Source: an uncultured Clostridia bacterium
GTDB taxonomy: Bacteria > Bacillota > Clostridia > Christensenellales > CAG-138
Assembly: GCA_937913075.1 (NCBI GenBank)
Contig: CALEPU010000213.1
Location: 1 to 6,272 of the forward strand
Direction: 5' to 3'
Length of the DNA stretch: 6,272 nucleotides
Part shown: piece after piece, positions 5,101-6,272 of the stretch
Layout: each line of letters opens with the position of its first letter
Position numbering within the stretch: position 1 is the stretch's first letter
Position numbers and translations under genes: made by a program
The notes under the pieces: model-generated
What the model saw: only the letters and a program-made list of their open reading frames with translations
What the model was told of the DNA's origin: nothing
The model's database searches: none

Positions 5101-5872
5101 GACCATAAAAAGCGAGCTTGAAGCGCTGCGCGGGGAGCTTGACACGGTTGATGAAAAGCTCTTGGAGCTATATAAAAAAAGGCTCGATATCGCAAAGCGC
5201 ATCGGAGCCTATAAGCGCGGGCAGGGGCTGCCCGTGACGGACGCCGAGCGCGAAAAGAGCATGATGGCGAAAAGGCTTTCTTTTGCGGGCGAGGAGCTTG
5301 CGCCTGCTGCCGAAAGGCTCATGGAGCTCATGATAGAGGAGTCGAAGCGCGTGCAGCGCGCGGGGCTCAATATCTACCTTATAGGCATGCCCGACTGCGG
5401 CAAGACCCGCATGGGAAAAAAGCTGAAAGAAGCGCTTTCGATGCCGCTGCTCGATACCGATAAGTTTATAATGCAGCGAACGGGCAAGAGCATAGACGAG
5501 CTCTTCGCCGTAATAGGCGAGGAGGGCTTTCGCAGGCTCGAAGCCATGGCGCTTGCCGAGGTCATAAGGGTCGGCGGGCATATAGTCGCCACGGGCGGCG
5601 GGCTGCCGCTTTGGGGCGATAACGCGGCAAGGATGCGTTTCAGCGGATTGACCGTCTTCCTCGACAGGGCTCTTCCTAACCTGCTCGGGCAAAACCTCAC
5701 AAACCGCCCCTTGCTCAGCGCCGGAGGCGACCCCGACGCCAATATCACAAGGCTCTATTATGAGAGACGACCGAAATACATTTCAGCCGCCGATATCGTT
5801 TTAAACCCCGATAAGGAGGGCGCGGCACAGGAGCTCGCCGAAGCGATAAGGCAGGCGCGGGATAAAAAATAA
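5087..5872 (+). CDS. aroQK: Bifunctional chorismate mutase (AroQ) - shikimate kinase (AroK) fusion
   Basis: This 261-residue protein joins two complete enzymes. Residues about 5-92 form an AroQ-type all-helical chorismate mutase; the E. coli active-site residues all have equivalents: Arg15, Arg32, Lys43, Asp52, Arg55, Glu56, Ser86 and Gln90. Residues about 95-258 form a shikimate kinase: Walker A GMPDCGKT (100-107), DTD (123-125), FRRLE (148-152, shikimate-binding Arg149), ATGGG (168-172), lid arginine in NRPLL (206-210) and ERRPKYISAAD (226-236). The kinase makes shikimate 3-phosphate for AroA, and the mutase converts the AroC product chorismate to prephenate, so the fusion handles the first and last of four consecutive steps encoded in this operon. 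Only about three residues separate the domains. The gene overlaps aroC by 14 bases; numbering uses the ATG at 5087, though 5090 fits the ribosome binding site better. The gene symbol is descriptive, combining aroQ and aroK. Confidence 0.95.
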   Translation: MMSDETIKSELEALRGELDTVDEKLLELYKKRLDIAKRIGAYKRGQGLPVTDAEREKSMMAKRLSFAGEELAPAAERLMELMIEESKRVQRAGLNIYLIGMPDCGKTRMGKKLKEALSMPLLDTDKFIMQRTGKSIDELFAVIGEEGFRRLEAMALAEVIRVGGHIVATGGGLPLWGDNAARMRFSGLTVFLDRALPNLLGQNLTNRPLLSAGGDPDANITRLYYERRPKYISAADIVLNPDKEGAAQELAEAIRQARDKK

Positions 5873-5913
5873 CACTGATTCCATAAAATTCCGGCTTTTT
5901 TATTGATATATGA

Positions 5914-6095
5914 GGGCATACTTATACTAACTTACACCTAAACTGTTACCGTCTCGGGGCGTCTTTTCCGCCATGGCATTGCCGTGCTCCATTCAACGAT
6001 GCGCCCCGGCATCGCCTCATTTCGCACGTCTTCGCCCTGCCGAAAAATACGTTCCCGATCCATCAATAGTTTAGATGTGCGTTAGTATTATACCC
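5914..6095. repeat. 182-base foldback element (long imperfect palindrome)
   Basis: GGGCATA (5914-5920) faces TATACCC (6089-6095), and the 24 bases 5924-5947 match the reverse complement of 6065-6088 at 20 positions. Pairing then continues inward: TCGGG/CCCGA (5954-5958/6054-6058), TTTTC/GAAAA (5964-5968/6042-6046), GGCA/TGCC (5975-5978/6038-6041), CGTGC/GCACG (5983-5987/6024-6028) and CGATGC/GCATCG (5997-6002/6009-6014) around a GCCCCG loop. The whole segment could thus form one long bulged hairpin. It contains no gene. It may be a MITE-like element or a structured RNA; a clear target-site duplication was not seen. It follows the aro operon by about 40 bases, where no other terminator was found. 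Confidence 0.7.
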
Positions 6096-6132
6096 AAATG
6101 CTCATCCTATATTGCTTTAAGGCTTACGGGTC

Positions 6133-6161
6133 TTGACTTCTGCGAACAAATGTGCTATAAT
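6133..6161 (+). promoter_or_regulatory. Strong sigma-A-type promoter
   Basis: TTGACT (6133-6138, five of six consensus bases) and a perfect TATAAT (6156-6161) are 17 bases apart, and TGC precedes the -10 to give an extended -10 element. Transcription should start near 6168 and run out of the window. This is the best promoter in the window. Confidence 0.85.
6143..6156. promoter_or_regulatory. Candidate LexA (SOS) box within the promoter
   Basis: CGAACAAATGTGCT lies exactly between the -35 and -10 hexamers. It matches the Gram-positive LexA core GAAC-N4-GTTC at all but one position (GTGC instead of GTTC). A repressor bound there would block RNA polymerase. The single mismatch and the absence of the downstream gene keep this tentative. 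Confidence 0.5.
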
Positions 6162-6167
6162 ATAAAT

Positions 6168-6272
6168 ACGGGCTGAGGTGACGCACTGTTGCTTTTGACA
6201 GGGGGAGGGTGTCAAAACTTACAGGGGAAATATAAACTATAAATATATAAACGGTGAGCTCTCGCTCGTCCC
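6168..6272 (+). other. Structured 5' leader of an unidentified transcript, cut by the window edge
   Basis: At least 105 bases downstream of the predicted start point contain no plausible start codon with a ribosome binding site. A perfect 8-bp hairpin TTTTGACA/TGTCAAAA (6193-6200/6210-6217) has the purine loop GGGGGAGGG. A second small stem GAGC/GCTC (6256-6259/6264-6267) lies near the edge and may be the start of further structure. No known riboswitch or housekeeping RNA was recognised. It may be a long leader of a coding gene or an RNA gene. Confidence 0.45.

Noticed and set aside
5883..5903. Terminator after the aro operon
   Set aside because: Only a 6-bp A/T stem (ATAAAA/TTTTAT) is possible, too weak to call.
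6168..6190. TPP riboswitch suggested by GGGCTGAGGTG
   Set aside because: The other conserved parts of the TPP aptamer are absent in the following 80 bases.
6254..6272. GTG start codon of a downstream gene
   Set aside because: No Shine-Dalgarno at usable distance and too few codons to judge.

Overview
The window reads as a chromosomal segment of a fairly GC-rich member of the Clostridia (Firmicutes), possibly an uncultured Oscillospirales-like gut lineage. The reasons are the GAGGAGGT-type ribosome binding site, TTGAC.../TATAAT promoters, the clostridial flavour of the AroC and AroA sequences (FG-x-SHS motif, Ser-Lys-x-Tyr-x-Asp-Met-Thr motif), and the many small palindromic repeats between genes. 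The lineage is an inference from sequence style; no marker gene is present.

Layout. Positions 1-105 hold two copies of a CTTCCCC/GGGGAAG palindrome. A YigZ/IMPACT-family gene lies on the minus strand at 106-738. Another palindromic composite follows at 792-887, and its last arm contains the stop codon of a minus-strand PLP-dependent aminotransferase (885-2078). The divergent region 2079-2864 carries the aminotransferase promoter, then a 600-base mosaic of short repeats: four REP-like copies of a GACAAGGGGACGGTTC hairpin, a run of hairpins joined by ATATATCGC linkers, several triloop hairpins and a 55-base direct repeat. It ends in an extended -10 promoter whose predicted start point falls on the first base of aroA.

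The plus-strand operon aroA-aroC-aroQK (2865-5872) is tightly packed with overlapping reading frames. Its three genes encode four consecutive reactions from shikimate to prephenate: shikimate kinase (second half of the third protein), EPSP synthase, chorismate synthase, and chorismate mutase (first half of the third protein). The aminotransferase could act on aromatic keto acids further down the same route, but nothing in the sequence fixes its substrate.

The last 400 bases have no gene. They contain a 182-base imperfect palindrome (5914-6095) that can fold almost entirely on itself, then a very strong promoter with a LexA-like box between its -35 and -10 elements, followed by a structured leader cut by the window edge. 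No complete new system is visible. The most unusual material is the repeat mosaic, the foldback element, the apparently leaderless aroA transcript, the altered PEP-binding loop of AroA, and the candidate SOS-controlled transcript at the right edge.
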